Source: Flavobacteriales bacterium
Lineage (GTDB): Bacteria; Bacteroidota; Bacteroidia; Flavobacteriales_F; PHOS-HE28
Assembly: GCA_016710685.1 (NCBI GenBank)
Contig: JADJVC010000006.1
Coordinates: 310,001 to 374,000, forward strand
Direction of reading: 5' to 3'
DNA length: 64,000 nt
The notes beneath the pieces were generated by a model, which saw only the letters and a program-made list of their open reading frames with translations, did no database searches and was not told the origin of the DNA. Each line of letters begins with the position of its first letter. Position 1 is the stretch's first letter. A program made the position numbers and the translations under genes. Shown in pieces: positions 32,689 through 41,498 of this stretch.

Positions 32689-35488
32689 ATGCGCAGAACC
32701 TTACACGTAGCCGCAGCACTCGTCTTTTGCTCAGCACTCTTTGCACAACCCGCCTTCACCGACGGCTCCGCGCTGCTATCCCACACCGCTTATAGCGGAG
32801 GCTGCATGGCCGTTACCGATATGGACGGCGATGGCTTGGACGACATAGTGCAGCTGGACCAGGCTGACCATGTGTTCGTGCTGTACCAGAACACCGACGG
32901 TAGCTTCACAACCTATGACTACGGCGCTGTTAATGGCGGCAACCAATGGGGCTGGGCCATTGCCGACCTGAACAACGATGGTCACAAGGACATTTGCAGC
33001 GGCTCTCATGGTAGCACAAACTTCGTTAAGATCACCAGTCGTGGGGTGTACACCTTTTCACAGCTTGACGGACCGGGGATATTCACGCAGGGTATGAGCA
33101 TGGGCGATCTGGACAACGATGGACGCGTTGACGTGTTCGCATGCGGCGATACCGAGGCACCCAACATCTGGTTTACCAACGCCAGCGGTGTGCCGGTGAA
33201 TAACAACGCCTACATCAATTGGAGCACCAGTCCGTCCAGTGACATGAGCGGCAACTACGGTAGCAGTTTCGTGGATTTCGACAACGATGGCGATCAAGAC
33301 TTTTACATTAGCCATTGCAGACAAGGCCACGATGATCCGAACGATGTGCTTCGCTGGAATCGACTTTTCGTGAACGATGGTACCAACCATTACACCGACG
33401 AGGCCGCTCAATACGGGGTACAAGACCATGAGCAAACATGGACCACCGATTTCGGCGACTATGACAACGATGGCGACATGGATATGTTTTCCACCAGAAC
33501 ATAGCACCGGCAACAAGATCTTTGAAAACGACGGGACAGGCCATTTTACCGAAGTGCCGAGTTCGATCACGGGTCTTAGCTATACAAGTTTCGCATTGCA
33601 GGGTATGTTCCGCGATTTGGATAACGATGGCTTTTTGGACATCCTGGTGGCGGGCGGAGAATCGCACTATTACAAGGGCCATGGCGATGGTTCCTTTACA
33701 GAAGTAACCGGTGTTTTTGCCGGCGGTGGCGGGCTTCACGGTTTCGCATTCGGAGACCTGAACCGTGACGGTTTCGAGGATGTCTATGCCAACTACGGTG
33801 TGAATTTGAACTACGTAACGCCAAGCAACATCGCCGACAAACTCTGGCTGAACACGCCGAATGGCAACCACTTTCTGCGTGTGCGCCTTGAAGGCACGAC
33901 AAGCAACCGCGATGCCATCGGTGCGCGCGTAACCATTACCGGCCCATGGGGATCACAGATCCGCGAAGTGCGTTCCGGCGAGAGTTACGGCTTGGTGAAT
34001 TCGTTCATTCTTCCTTTCGGTCTGGGTGCGGCGACAACCGTGCCCACCATGACCGTTCGCTGGCCCAGCGGGCTTGTGGAGACCTTTAATGACCTCAACG
34101 TTGACCAGACCTTGACCGTTGTGGAAGGTCTTTGCATCTCGCCAAACGTCGCCATTGCGGCTTCACCTTCCGCAGTGCTCTGTGCCGGAAGTGGTACCGT
34201 ACAATTGAATGCCTCACCCGGAACCTATTTCGTTTGGAGTACCGGCGAAACAGGGCCGAGCATCACGGTTGACCAGGTGGGAACGTATTCCACCACCTTG
34301 GCCGGAATTGGCAATTGCATCACGGAAGCCGTGGTAAACGTGGTGGATAGCCCGGATGAAACGCCTTCAATTTCCGTGGAAGGCGAAACAACGATCTGTC
34401 CCTTGGACCAAGTGGTGCTGACGGCAAGCCCTGCGGAAAGCTACCTCTGGAGCAACGGAAGTGATCAGCAGAGCATTGCGGTGAACGACCCCGGAGCATA
34501 CACTGTAACCATACAAGGAGCTTGTGCCGAGTTCACCTCCGCACCGGTGGAAGTTGACGTGCTGGACGGGCCCGGATCTCCGCTCAGCCTCGACATCACC
34601 ATCCCCGCACCGGGTACGGCCCAACTGTATGCGTCTGGCGATAGTGTCCTATGGTACGACGTGGCCACCGGAGGAGTGCCGGTGGGCACTGGTAGCCCAT
34701 GGACTACATCCGTATTGAACGCCAACACAGAATTCTGGTGTTCGAATCTGGCCGCTAATACGGTGACAGCCTACGGCGGGAAAACCGACAATTCGAGCAT
34801 TGGTGCATATCAGGACAACGATACGTATTTCCTCTACTTCAGCACGAACAACGATGACATGTTGATCAACAGCGCCAAGGTGTACGCGAACGGCGCAGGC
34901 AACCGCACCATCGCCATCGTGCAACAAAGTGGCGGGGCTGTGGTGACTTCGGGCACATACTTCATCCCCGACGGGGAAAGCCGCGTTCAACTCAATCTCA
35001 CGGCGCCCGCGAACGGCAACTATGGCATCCGCATCATGGGTGGAAACCCGCAACTCTGGCGCGATGCCACCGGTAGCAACCCTGCTTATCCGTTCGATCT
35101 TGGCGGAATGGGTTCCATCTACGGCGCGAGCTCCAACGCGGGGTACTACTATTACTTCTACGATTGGGAAGTATCGAGCACCTCCAAGTATTGCGAAGGT
35201 CCGCGCACGCCGGTGCAGGTGTTTGTTGGCCCCACGGGAATTGCGGCCAACGGAAACACCGCAGGGTTCAGCATTTTCCCAAACCCAGCAACGAACGAGG
35301 TGACTATCTCCGGTGCAACGCAAGGCGCAACGGTTGAATTCGTTGACGTAACGGGCCGTGTTTGCATCCGGGAGGCCCTGAACGCGGCCGAGCCCCGCAT
35401 TAGTGTTTCCACATTGGCCAGCGGCACATACTCGGTAAGGCTCCGGAACGGCAACGCGGTCTTCAACAGCGTGTTCGTGAAACAGTGA
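32689..35488 (+). pseudogene. FG-GAP/VCBS-ASPIC secreted T9SS protein, interrupted by a frameshift
   Basis: Two overlapping frames form one ~930-residue protein. The first (32689-33504) has a signal peptide (RRTLHVAAALVFCSALFAQ) and FG-GAP/VCBS calcium-binding propeller repeats with DMDGDGLDD, DLNNDGHKD, DLDNDGRVD and DFDNDGDQD loops. It breaks near 33487-33500, around a T4 run, just after DNDGDMDMF. The next frame continues STGNKIFENDGTGHF, more repeats (DLDNDGFLD, DLNRDGFED), an ASPIC/UnbV module (GARVTITGPWG ... TVRWPSGLVETF), Ig/PKD-like repeats and a T9SS sorting domain (FSIFPNPATNEVTISG ... FVKQ). A one-base change restores the frame. Sequencing indel versus real loss is undecided. Confidence 0.85.
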
Positions 35489-35512
35489 TCTTTAATTTGC
35501 AGCATTGAAAAG

Positions 35513-35534
35513 CCCCGGTCATGCCGGGGTTTTT
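35513..35534 (+). terminator. Rho-independent terminator after the FG-GAP protein
   Basis: The stem CCCCGG/CCGGGG with loop TCATG is followed by TTTTT (35513-35534), 25 nt past the stop. Confidence 0.88.
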
Positions 35535-35572
35535 CGCTGTTGGGGCCCAAGGTTTCTTGCGATCTTTGCCGC

Positions 35573-36238
35573 ATGGCTGATGAACTGAATTCAAACCCGT
35601 TGCCAATGCGCTTGCTGGTGGTGGGCATGGGCGCGTTAGGCAATGCGCTGCTGCCGCGCATCCTGCGTTGGGAATGGGACAGCATTACCGTGATGGACGG
35701 CGACCGCGTGGAGGAAAAGAATTTATTCCGCCAGGAACTTTTCGCTCCCATCGATATCGGCGAGCCGAAGAGCGAAGTCGTTGCAGCTTGGGTGCGCAAC
35801 ATGCCGGTCGCGGTGCGCCTCATTGCCCGCGATGAATTCATGGATGCGAACAACGCGGAGGCCATCATCGCCATGCACGATGTAGTGGCCGATTGCACGG
35901 ACGATGCACACGTAAAGCGCCTGCTCGACCGCACCTGCGCCGACTATGGCGCTGCGCTCGTGAGCGGTTCCGTCCACGGAAAGGAAGGCCAAGTGATCCT
36001 GCTGCACGCGGAAGGTGAGGGTGAATCGATATCTCGCGAAGACCTTTTCCAAGGGAAGCCCGGCATGGAACAGGACGGTTGCGACATGCGCACCGTGCCG
36101 ATGGTAACGATCGAGGAAACCGGCAGGCGCATGACGCAATTGCTGCATGCCCTACTGCATGGAGAGCCGGTGAAGAACGGCGGCATCGACCTGTTCAACG
36201 GTAAGCGCTGGACTGCGATCGAGCCACCGGTGGCCTAA
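35573..36238 (+). CDS. moeB: ThiF/MoeB-type E1-like adenylyltransferase
   Basis: A 221-residue E1-like enzyme, probably the activator of the MoaD C-terminus in molybdopterin synthesis. It has LLVVGMGALGNALLPRI (nucleotide loop), MDGDRVEEKNLFRQELF (Asp and Arg of the adenylation site), KSEVVAAWV and ADCTDDAHVKRLLDRTC. The zinc-binding CxxC pairs of E. coli MoeB and the C-terminal rhodanese domain of many MoeB/MoeZ proteins are not seen. As it heads the Moco gene cluster, MoeB is preferred over ThiF. GATCTTTG, 4 nt before the ATG at 35573, resembles a leaderless -7 element. Confidence 0.82.
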   Translation: MADELNSNPLPMRLLVVGMGALGNALLPRILRWEWDSITVMDGDRVEEKNLFRQELFAPIDIGEPKSEVVAAWVRNMPVAVRLIARDEFMDANNAEAIIAMHDVVADCTDDAHVKRLLDRTCADYGAALVSGSVHGKEGQVILLHAEGEGESISREDLFQGKPGMEQDGCDMRTVPMVTIEETGRRMTQLLHALLHGEPVKNGGIDLFNGKRWTAIEPPVA

Positions 36239-36240
36239 AA

Positions 36241-36969
36241 ATGGATAGTTCTTTGTTGATTATTCTGATTGCTTTTGTCGCCTTCGCGTATGCGATGGTG
36301 GGCCACGGCGGAGCTAGCGGTTACCTCGCGTTGATGGCATTAGCCGGCATGTCCGTAGTGGTGATGCGGCCCACCGCGCTGGTGTTGAACCTCTTCGTAA
36401 GCGCGATCTCGTTCACACAGTACGCGCGCAGCGGCCATTTTATGTGGAGCACCTTTTGGCCTTTCGCTGTCCTGTCGATACCGGCAGCTTGGCTGGGTGC
36501 GCATGTAGTACTGGATCCCATGATCTACAAGCGGATCTTGGCAGTTTGTCTGCTCTTCGCGGTGGCTCGGCTCTTCGGGTTTTTCGGCAAAGGCAAGGAC
36601 GGACTGCGGCCCATCCCGTTGGCTTGGGGCCTGTTGATCGGCGCGGCGCTCGGCTATGTCTCCGGCATCATCGGCATCGGTGGCGGCATCCTGCTCAGCC
36701 CGGTGTTGCTGCTCTTCAACTGGGCGGATATGAAGACCACCGCGGCGACATCGGCGCTCTTCATCTTCGTGAACAGCGCTGCGGGCGTAGTGGGTGCATT
36801 CGGCAACGGCGAAACGTTGAGCGCTGCAATGATCCCATGGATCATTGCAGCTGTTCTGGGCGGATTGAATGGTAGTTGGATCGGTGCAAAGCGCTTGAAC
36901 GAACTGCGCTTGAAACAAGCGCTTGGCGTGGTGTTGCTTTTCGCCAGCGTGAAACTGATGCTGCCATGA
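36241..36969 (+). CDS. TSUP family permease (TauE/SafE type)
   Basis: A 242-residue membrane protein with about seven to eight hydrophobic segments, starting SLLIILIAFVAFAYAMVGHGGASGYLALMAL. The internal GYVSGIIGIGGGILLSPVLLL is the second copy of the TSUP repeat motif. Family members move sulfite, sulfonates or other small anions. Being embedded between moeB and moeA (2-nt gap before, ATGA overlap after), it may supply sulfur or an oxyanion such as molybdate for cofactor synthesis, but this is inference from context only. Confidence 0.88.
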   Translation: MDSSLLIILIAFVAFAYAMVGHGGASGYLALMALAGMSVVVMRPTALVLNLFVSAISFTQYARSGHFMWSTFWPFAVLSIPAAWLGAHVVLDPMIYKRILAVCLLFAVARLFGFFGKGKDGLRPIPLAWGLLIGAALGYVSGIIGIGGGILLSPVLLLFNWADMKTTAATSALFIFVNSAAGVVGAFGNGETLSAAMIPWIIAAVLGGLNGSWIGAKRLNELRLKQALGVVLLFASVKLMLP

Positions 36970-38138
36970 TCGACGTGAAAGAAGCGAAGCAGCGCGTGAT
37001 GGCTAACGTGCGGTCGATGCCTGCGGAAGCAGTGCCGATCATGGAAGCAACGGGCCGGTTCGCGGCGAATGACGTTATCGCTCCGTTTGATCATCCGCTC
37101 TTCGATTGCAGCGCGATGGACGGCTATGCGTTCGCTTTTTCCGAGGAAGTGAACGAATGGAAAGTTGTTGGTGAAGTGGCAGCAGGCGATGCGTTTTCAC
37201 GCCGCCTGAAGCCCGGCGAATGCGTGCGGATTTTCACAGGTGCCATGGTGCCGGAAAGTGCGGACACCGTAGTGATGCAGGAACTCGCGCAACGCAACAA
37301 TAACGCGATGACCCACACTGATGTGAAGTTGAAGCGCGGAGGAAACGTGCGTTGCAAAGGCGAACAATTGCGCGCAGGCGATGTGGCTTTGCCGAAGGGA
37401 ACGCTGCTGGATGCGCCCGCGATCGGGTTGCTGGCATCGGTCGGTATCCAAGAAGTGCAAGTGGCAAAGAAGCCGCGTGTGGCATTGCTCATCAGCGGGG
37501 ATGAATTCACGAAAGGTGCAATTCCGCAACCCGGAAAGATCTTCGGAAGCAATGGCGTGATGTTGCAAGCGGCATTACGTAACGCGGGAATTGACGCGAG
37601 CATCGTACAGGTACACGATGATCGCGAAGCATTGATCACTGCATGGAAACAAGCGGCACAACAACACGATCTCATCATTTCCACCGGTGGTGTTTCCGTC
37701 GGTGATCACGACTTGATCCGGCCCACCTTGGAAGCGATCGGCGCGGAGGTCATCCTGCACGGCGTGATGCAGAAGCCGGGCAAACCAATGCTCTTCGCGA
37801 GGCTCGAAAGCACGCCGGTCTTCGGCCTGCCGGGCAATCCCCGCGCAGTTATGGTGCTGTTCTGGGAATATGTGCTGCCCTTCCTGCGCGCCATGCAAAG
37901 TGCAGCGCATCCGCGACCCCGTACTGAGTTCCTTCCGATCGAACATGCATTGAAACTCAAGGGCGATCGCGCAGAATTCCGCGCCGCGTTGGCAGCAAAC
38001 GGTAAGGTAAAACTGCTGGCCGATGAAGGGTCGCACATGTTGCGCTCGCTCATTGAAGCGAATGTGCTCGCTTACATTCCGGCCGAACTGCGCGAATTGA
38101 AAACCGGTGACCAAGTAGAAGTACATTTTATTCGATGA
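36966..38138 (+). CDS. moeA: Molybdopterin molybdenumtransferase
   Basis: A 390-residue MoeA that inserts molybdate into adenylated molybdopterin. Visible are FDCSAMDGYAF near residue 44, RIFTGAMVPESADTVVMQE, the central MPT-binding domain with LLISGDEF, GKIFGSNGVMLQ, LIISTGGVSVGDHD, VMQKPGKPM and FGLPGNPRAVMV, and the C-terminal beta domain. Length is normal. Its ATG overlaps the TSUP stop. Repeat array C (38174-38315) separates it from mobA. Confidence 0.95.
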   Translation: MIDVKEAKQRVMANVRSMPAEAVPIMEATGRFAANDVIAPFDHPLFDCSAMDGYAFAFSEEVNEWKVVGEVAAGDAFSRRLKPGECVRIFTGAMVPESADTVVMQELAQRNNNAMTHTDVKLKRGGNVRCKGEQLRAGDVALPKGTLLDAPAIGLLASVGIQEVQVAKKPRVALLISGDEFTKGAIPQPGKIFGSNGVMLQAALRNAGIDASIVQVHDDREALITAWKQAAQQHDLIISTGGVSVGDHDLIRPTLEAIGAEVILHGVMQKPGKPMLFARLESTPVFGLPGNPRAVMVLFWEYVLPFLRAMQSAAHPRPRTEFLPIEHALKLKGDRAEFRAALAANGKVKLLADEGSHMLRSLIEANVLAYIPAELRELKTGDQVEVHFIR

Positions 38139-38173
38139 CAACAATGCCTCCAAGGAACACAATGCCCTCTTCG

Positions 38174-38315
38174 TATCTCTGTGCTTCAGCACCCACGAGG
38201 TGTAAGCTCTTGAAATCCTCTTCTCCATGCCCCTGGCTGCCGAAAGGCATGCTCTGCGGCTCCGCGGCCTTCCTTTCCTCTGTGTATCTCTGTGCCTCAG
38301 TGCCTCTGTGGTGTA
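38174..38315 (+). repeat. Nonamer-word array C between moeA and mobA
   Basis: Two 31-nt copies (38174-38204 and 38285-38315) share TATCTCTGTGC-TCAG at the start and GGTGTA at the end, 80 nt apart. Each is built of 9-nt steps (TCTCTGTGC, then CTCAGTGCC, then TCTGTGGTG in the second copy). They are direct, not inverted. No gene is present. Confidence 0.7.
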
Positions 38316-38356
38316 GAAACACCTCACTCAACTCAACCAACTCCTAACCTCCAAAA

Positions 38357-38926
38357 ATGGGAAGCAAATACGCATGGACAGGAGTGGTGCTTGCCGGCGG
38401 CAAGAGCACCCGCATGGGACAAGACAAAGCGCTGCTGGAAGTGGACGGCAAGCCGCTGTTGCTGCACGCGATCGAGAAATTGAAACCGCATGTGCGCGAA
38501 CTGTTCGTGATCGGCGAGCCGCGCAAATACGGCCACATTTGGCCGGAAGTAATGCCGGATGATATCCCCGGCCTGGGGCCGTTGGGCGGCATCGTTACCG
38601 CCATGGGCAACGCACGCCACGACCGCTTGTTGGTGTTGGCCGTGGACGTGCCCGGTGTGAACGCACGGCTGCTGGAACGCCTTACACGCGAGCTGCCGGA
38701 AGACGCAGATGCACTGGTCCCGCGCCACAACGGTGACCTCGAACCGTTGGTTGCCGCGTATCACCGCCGTTGTTCCGAAGCCTTCATGGATCACATTACG
38801 CGAAGCCAGCTTTCCATGCACGGTGCGTTGGCGGATGTGAAGACGGCCTACTTGGAGATCAAGCCCGGTGACGATGGCTGGCCCGAAGATCTGTTTCGCA
38901 ACGTCAACAGTCCTGCCGACCTTTGA
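38357..38926 (+). CDS. mobA: Molybdenum cofactor guanylyltransferase
   Basis: A 189-residue MobA-like nucleotidyltransferase that would attach GMP to Mo-molybdopterin, giving the guanine dinucleotide form of the cofactor. The N-terminal signature GVVLAGGKSTRMGQDKALLEVDGKPLL is complete. GLGPLGGIVTAM and the DVPGVN metal-binding loop follow. The presence of mobA suggests DMSO-reductase-family enzymes elsewhere in the genome. It precedes moaD by 3 nt. Confidence 0.92.
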   Translation: MGSKYAWTGVVLAGGKSTRMGQDKALLEVDGKPLLLHAIEKLKPHVRELFVIGEPRKYGHIWPEVMPDDIPGLGPLGGIVTAMGNARHDRLLVLAVDVPGVNARLLERLTRELPEDADALVPRHNGDLEPLVAAYHRRCSEAFMDHITRSQLSMHGALADVKTAYLEIKPGDDGWPEDLFRNVNSPADL

Positions 38927-38929
38927 ACC

Positions 38930-39154
38930 ATGGACGTGTTGCTCTTTGGATTGATCGCAGAAAAAGCCGGGACCGATAAATTGTCGATCTCGGCCGCGGA
39001 CACAAGTGCGTTGAAGCAAGCCTTGGAGCAACGCATTGAAGGCCTGTCCGCGCTGAGCTACGCGCTGGCCGTGGACCGCAAGATCACAAACGGAATTGTT
39101 GAATTGAACGGCAGTGAGGAAATCGCGCTGTTGCCACCATTCGCAGGCGGATGA
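38930..39154 (+). CDS. moaD: Molybdopterin synthase sulfur carrier subunit
   Basis: A 74-residue ubiquitin-like protein ending FAGG: the C-terminal Gly-Gly is the site that is adenylated by MoeB and turned into a thiocarboxylate. MDVLLFGLIAEKAGTDKL at the start and NGSEEIALLPPFAGG at the end fit MoaD. It overlaps the moaE start by 4 nt, as expected for subunits of one enzyme. Confidence 0.93.
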   Translation: MDVLLFGLIAEKAGTDKLSISAADTSALKQALEQRIEGLSALSYALAVDRKITNGIVELNGSEEIALLPPFAGG

Positions 39155-39612
39155 GTGAAACGAAAACACATAAGATCCGGGACATCTTCACCGAAGGTCC
39201 GATCGCGCCGGCCTTCATCGCGGAGAGCATCGCGAAGCACAGCACGCGCCACGACATCGGGGCGCATGAAATTTTCCTTGGTCAGGTGAGGGCGGATAGT
39301 ACGGGCGGGAAATTTCCCGCCCCAACAGCGGCTATCGAATACACCGCCTACCGCGACATGGCGAACGAACAGATGATCGCCATCCGCGAGGAAGCCTTCG
39401 CGCGCTGGCCCATCACCTGCCTGCACGTGCATCATAGCCAAGGCGTCATCAAGGCCGGGGAGCTTTGCTTCTTCGTCTTTGCATCATCGGCGCATCGCCA
39501 AGTAGCACGCGAGGCCGTGGCGTTCGTCAACGATGAAGTGAAGAAGCGACTGCCGATCTTCGGGAAGGAGATATTGGAGGGCGGGGAGCATGTATGGAAA
39601 AAGAATGTATGA
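39151..39612 (+). CDS. moaE: Molybdopterin synthase catalytic subunit
   Basis: A 153-residue MoaE, which with MoaD converts cPMP to molybdopterin. Visible are GAHEIFLGQVRAD, AIEYTAYRDMANEQMIAI, CLHVHHSQGVIKAGEL and the C-terminal IFGKEIL...WKKN with active-site lysines. Odd: after QVRAD the usual short loop is encoded by a perfect 20-bp palindrome (39303-39322) reading STGGKFPAPT in frame. The reading frame is intact, so the enzyme should be functional. Confidence 0.94.
   Translation: MSETKTHKIRDIFTEGPIAPAFIAESIAKHSTRHDIGAHEIFLGQVRADSTGGKFPAPTAAIEYTAYRDMANEQMIAIREEAFARWPITCLHVHHSQGVIKAGELCFFVFASSAHRQVAREAVAFVNDEVKKRLPIFGKEILEGGEHVWKKNV
39303..39322. repeat. Perfect 20-bp palindrome inside moaE
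   Basis: GGGCGGGAAATTTCCCGCCC is a perfect palindrome within coding sequence, at a loop of MoaE where homologues vary. It looks like an in-frame insertion of a short palindromic repeat. Confidence 0.7.
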
Positions 39613-39625
39613 GGACATGTGGAAA

Positions 39626-39703
39626 GGTGACTGGTAATTGGTGACTGGTGATTAGAACCGAGGTGCCTCCAATCACCAATCACCATCCACTAATCACCCA
39701 ATT
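39626..39703. repeat. Heptamer-word array D between moaE and moaCB
   Basis: Left half 39626-39653: four 7-nt units of GGTRAYT. Right half 39669-39703: five units of the reverse complement (CCAATCA twice, then variants). The spacer is 15 nt. It would form a hairpin in the Moco operon transcript. Confidence 0.8.
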
Positions 39704-39717
39704 CAACTCTGTATTCA

Positions 39718-40635
39718 ATGATCGACATCACCCACAAACCCACCACGCTCCGCGAAGCCATCGCCGAAGCCACCGTTACCGTGAGCAAGGCCGAGACCAT
39801 CGCAGCGGTGAAGGAGCGCCGCGTCCCAAAGGGTGACGTGATCGAGGCCGCGCGTATCGCGGGCCTCTTCGGCATCAAGCGCACCGCGGACATGATCCCG
39901 GACTGCCATCCTTTGCCGGTAGAGCACGCCGAAGTCACAAGTAGTGTGCAGGACATGTCCATCGTGGTCACGGTGAAAGTGCGCACCATTTACCGCACTG
40001 GCGTGGAAGTGGAGGCCATGCACGGCGCAAGCGTAGCGGCGCTTACCATCTATGACATGCTGAAGCCGATCGATAAAGGCATCACCATTGATCGCATCCG
40101 CTTGGTGGAAAAGAAGGGCGGCAAGAGCGATTGGAAAGATCAGTTCGAGAAGATGCCACGCGCCGCAGTGCTCGTTATCAGCGACAGCGTTTCCGCAGGC
40201 AAGAAAGAAGACAAGGCGGGAAAGGCCATCGGTGAAAAGTTGAAAGCTATGGGCGTGGAACTGGCTGCAAATGCACTGGTACCCGATGAGCTCGATCAGA
40301 TTGCCGCACAAGTGAAAGCATGGGCCGAGCAAGGCATCGACCTCATCCTCACCACGGGCGGCACAGGCCTCTCACCCCGCGACCGCACGCCCGAGGCCAT
40401 CGCACCCATCCTCGATCGCGAAGTGCCCGGCATTATGGAAGCAGCACGCAGCTATGGCCAAGCTCGCGTGCCCCTCGCGATGATGAGCCGCGGCATCGCT
40501 GGCATGATCGATCGCACACTGGTGATCACCCTGCCGGGATCAACGCGCGGCGCACAAGAGACGATGGACGCACTTTTTCCGTTTGTGTTGCATGTGGTTA
40601 AGGTGCAGGAGCATGCTTATCGGCATGGGGCGTAG
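39718..40635 (+). CDS. Fused MoaC-MoaB: cPMP synthase accessory and molybdopterin adenylyltransferase
   Basis: A 305-residue two-domain protein. Residues 1-145 are MoaC (IDITHKPTTLREAIAEATV, ADMIPDCHPLPVEH, VEVEAMHGASVAALTIYDMLK), which forms cyclic pyranopterin monophosphate after MoaA. Residues ~155-305 are a MoaB/MogA domain (VLVISDSVSAGKKEDKAG, LILTTGGTGLSPRDRTPEAI), which adenylates molybdopterin. The MoaCB fusion is known in Bacteroidota. No moaA is in the window, so the first step must be encoded elsewhere if the pathway is complete. Confidence 0.94.
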   Translation: MIDITHKPTTLREAIAEATVTVSKAETIAAVKERRVPKGDVIEAARIAGLFGIKRTADMIPDCHPLPVEHAEVTSSVQDMSIVVTVKVRTIYRTGVEVEAMHGASVAALTIYDMLKPIDKGITIDRIRLVEKKGGKSDWKDQFEKMPRAAVLVISDSVSAGKKEDKAGKAIGEKLKAMGVELAANALVPDELDQIAAQVKAWAEQGIDLILTTGGTGLSPRDRTPEAIAPILDREVPGIMEAARSYGQARVPLAMMSRGIAGMIDRTLVITLPGSTRGAQETMDALFPFVLHVVKVQEHAYRHGA

Positions 40636-40640
40636 GTTTT

Positions 40641-40706
40641 CACCGCCAAGACGCTAAGAGCGCTAAGAATGCGTGGTTAGGATTTTACAGCCAAGACGCA
40701 GAGAGA
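40641..40706 (+). repeat. Nonamer-word array E, left part
   Basis: The words CGCCAAGA-CGCTAAGAG repeat with a ~9-nt step at 40641-40673, and again as CCAAGACGCAGAGAG at 40691-40706. They are the reverse complement of the arrays on the far side of the GxxExxY gene. Confidence 0.7.
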
Positions 40707-40748
40707 GAGCCAAGTTTCACTTCATTGCCATCAGAGGTGATCATACCA

Positions 40749-41132
40749 ATGACTGAAGATGAACTCGCCACCATTGCAGTGGATGCCATGATCGAGGTGC
40801 ATCGGGAATTGGGTCCGGGCCTTTTAGAAAGCAGCTATGAGCATTGCCTTCTATTCGAGCTTACTGAACGTGGATTAAAAGTAGAGCGGCAAGTCGCTTT
40901 ACCGCTTCGTTATAAGAAGGTCACGCTTGAGGCTGGCTACCGTATCGACATTTGGGTAGAACGCAAGTTGATCATTGAAGTGAAGTCGGTTGAAACGCTT
41001 CATCCGATTCATCTTGCCCAAATCATCACCTACCTGAAGCTTACAGACAATCGCCTTGGTCTGTTGGTCAACTTCAACGAAAAACTGGTGAGCAAGGGCA
41101 TTCGGCGCGTAGCGAACAAAATGCCTGAATAG
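40749..41132 (+). CDS. GxxExxY family protein (PD-(D/E)XK nuclease-like)
   Basis: A 127-residue protein with the defining G-x-x-E-x-x-Y in LGPGLLESSYEHCL (about residues 24-37) and a PD-(D/E)XK-like core (YRIDIWVERKLIIEVKSVE). The family (TIGR04256/PF13366) is abundant in Bacteroidota; function is unknown, though the fold implies a nuclease. The ATG at 40749 gives the typical N-terminus (TEDELATIAVDAMIEVHRELG); an earlier in-frame start at 40725 is possible. It is flanked on both sides by inverted nonamer arrays and stands alone after the Moco cluster. Confidence 0.88.
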   Translation: MTEDELATIAVDAMIEVHRELGPGLLESSYEHCLLFELTERGLKVERQVALPLRYKKVTLEAGYRIDIWVERKLIIEVKSVETLHPIHLAQIITYLKLTDNRLGLLVNFNEKLVSKGIRRVANKMPE

Positions 41133-41145
41133 CCTTTGGCACCTC

Positions 41146-41290
41146 GTCTTTCTTGGCGCTCTTAGCGTCTTTACGGTGTTGTCACCCCGCCGTTTTTTCG
41201 ACTTGCGTTTCTTAGCGTTCTTAGCGTCTTGGCGGTGCAACTGTGCTTGCCGTCTTTCACTTCTTTGCGCTCTTAGCGTCTTTGCGGTGT
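41146..41290 (+). repeat. Nonamer-word array E, right part
   Basis: Three blocks (41146-41179, 41200-41237, 41262-41290) of 9-nt units such as CTTAGCGTT, CTTAGCGTC and TTGGCGGTG, interrupted by unrelated sequence. They are inverted relative to the left array. No gene is present. Confidence 0.75.
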
Positions 41291-41292
41291 AT

Positions 41293-41484
41293 TCACCCCT
41301 TTTTTTGCTTCCGTATCACAAAGTTCTTCGTCGGTCGCTCCTTAGCATTAGGATCATAACGCTCATCAAAACTCCGTAAGAACCATTGAAAGCGTTCACC
41401 CGGCGTAAGCGCCAAGAATTCACGTTCCCTGCGGGCGTTGCTTTCCGCTTTCGTCTCGAAGCGGATGCGATCGTCGGTAGCCAT
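41293..41484 (-). CDS. Small conserved hypothetical protein (63 aa)
   Basis: A 63-residue, highly charged protein: MATDDRIRFETKAESNARRE, then REFLALTPGERFQWFLRSFDERYDP and a basic tail ending KQKKG. The 'ALTPGERF..FL' segment resembles short Bacteroidota proteins often found next to other small genes. Function is unknown. It starts 14 nt after the stop of the SGNH/PKD gene and ends beside array E. Confidence 0.65.
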   Translation of the reverse strand: MATDDRIRFETKAESNARREREFLALTPGERFQWFLRSFDERYDPNAKERPTKNFVIRKQKKG

Positions 41485-41498
41485 TGTTGCCCTCAAAG

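Noticed and set aside
34649..35323. A 224-codon minus-strand frame opposite the FG-GAP protein's C-terminus
   Set aside because: The plus strand encodes a clear T9SS sorting domain here; the antisense translation is Val/Ala/Arg-rich with no domain.
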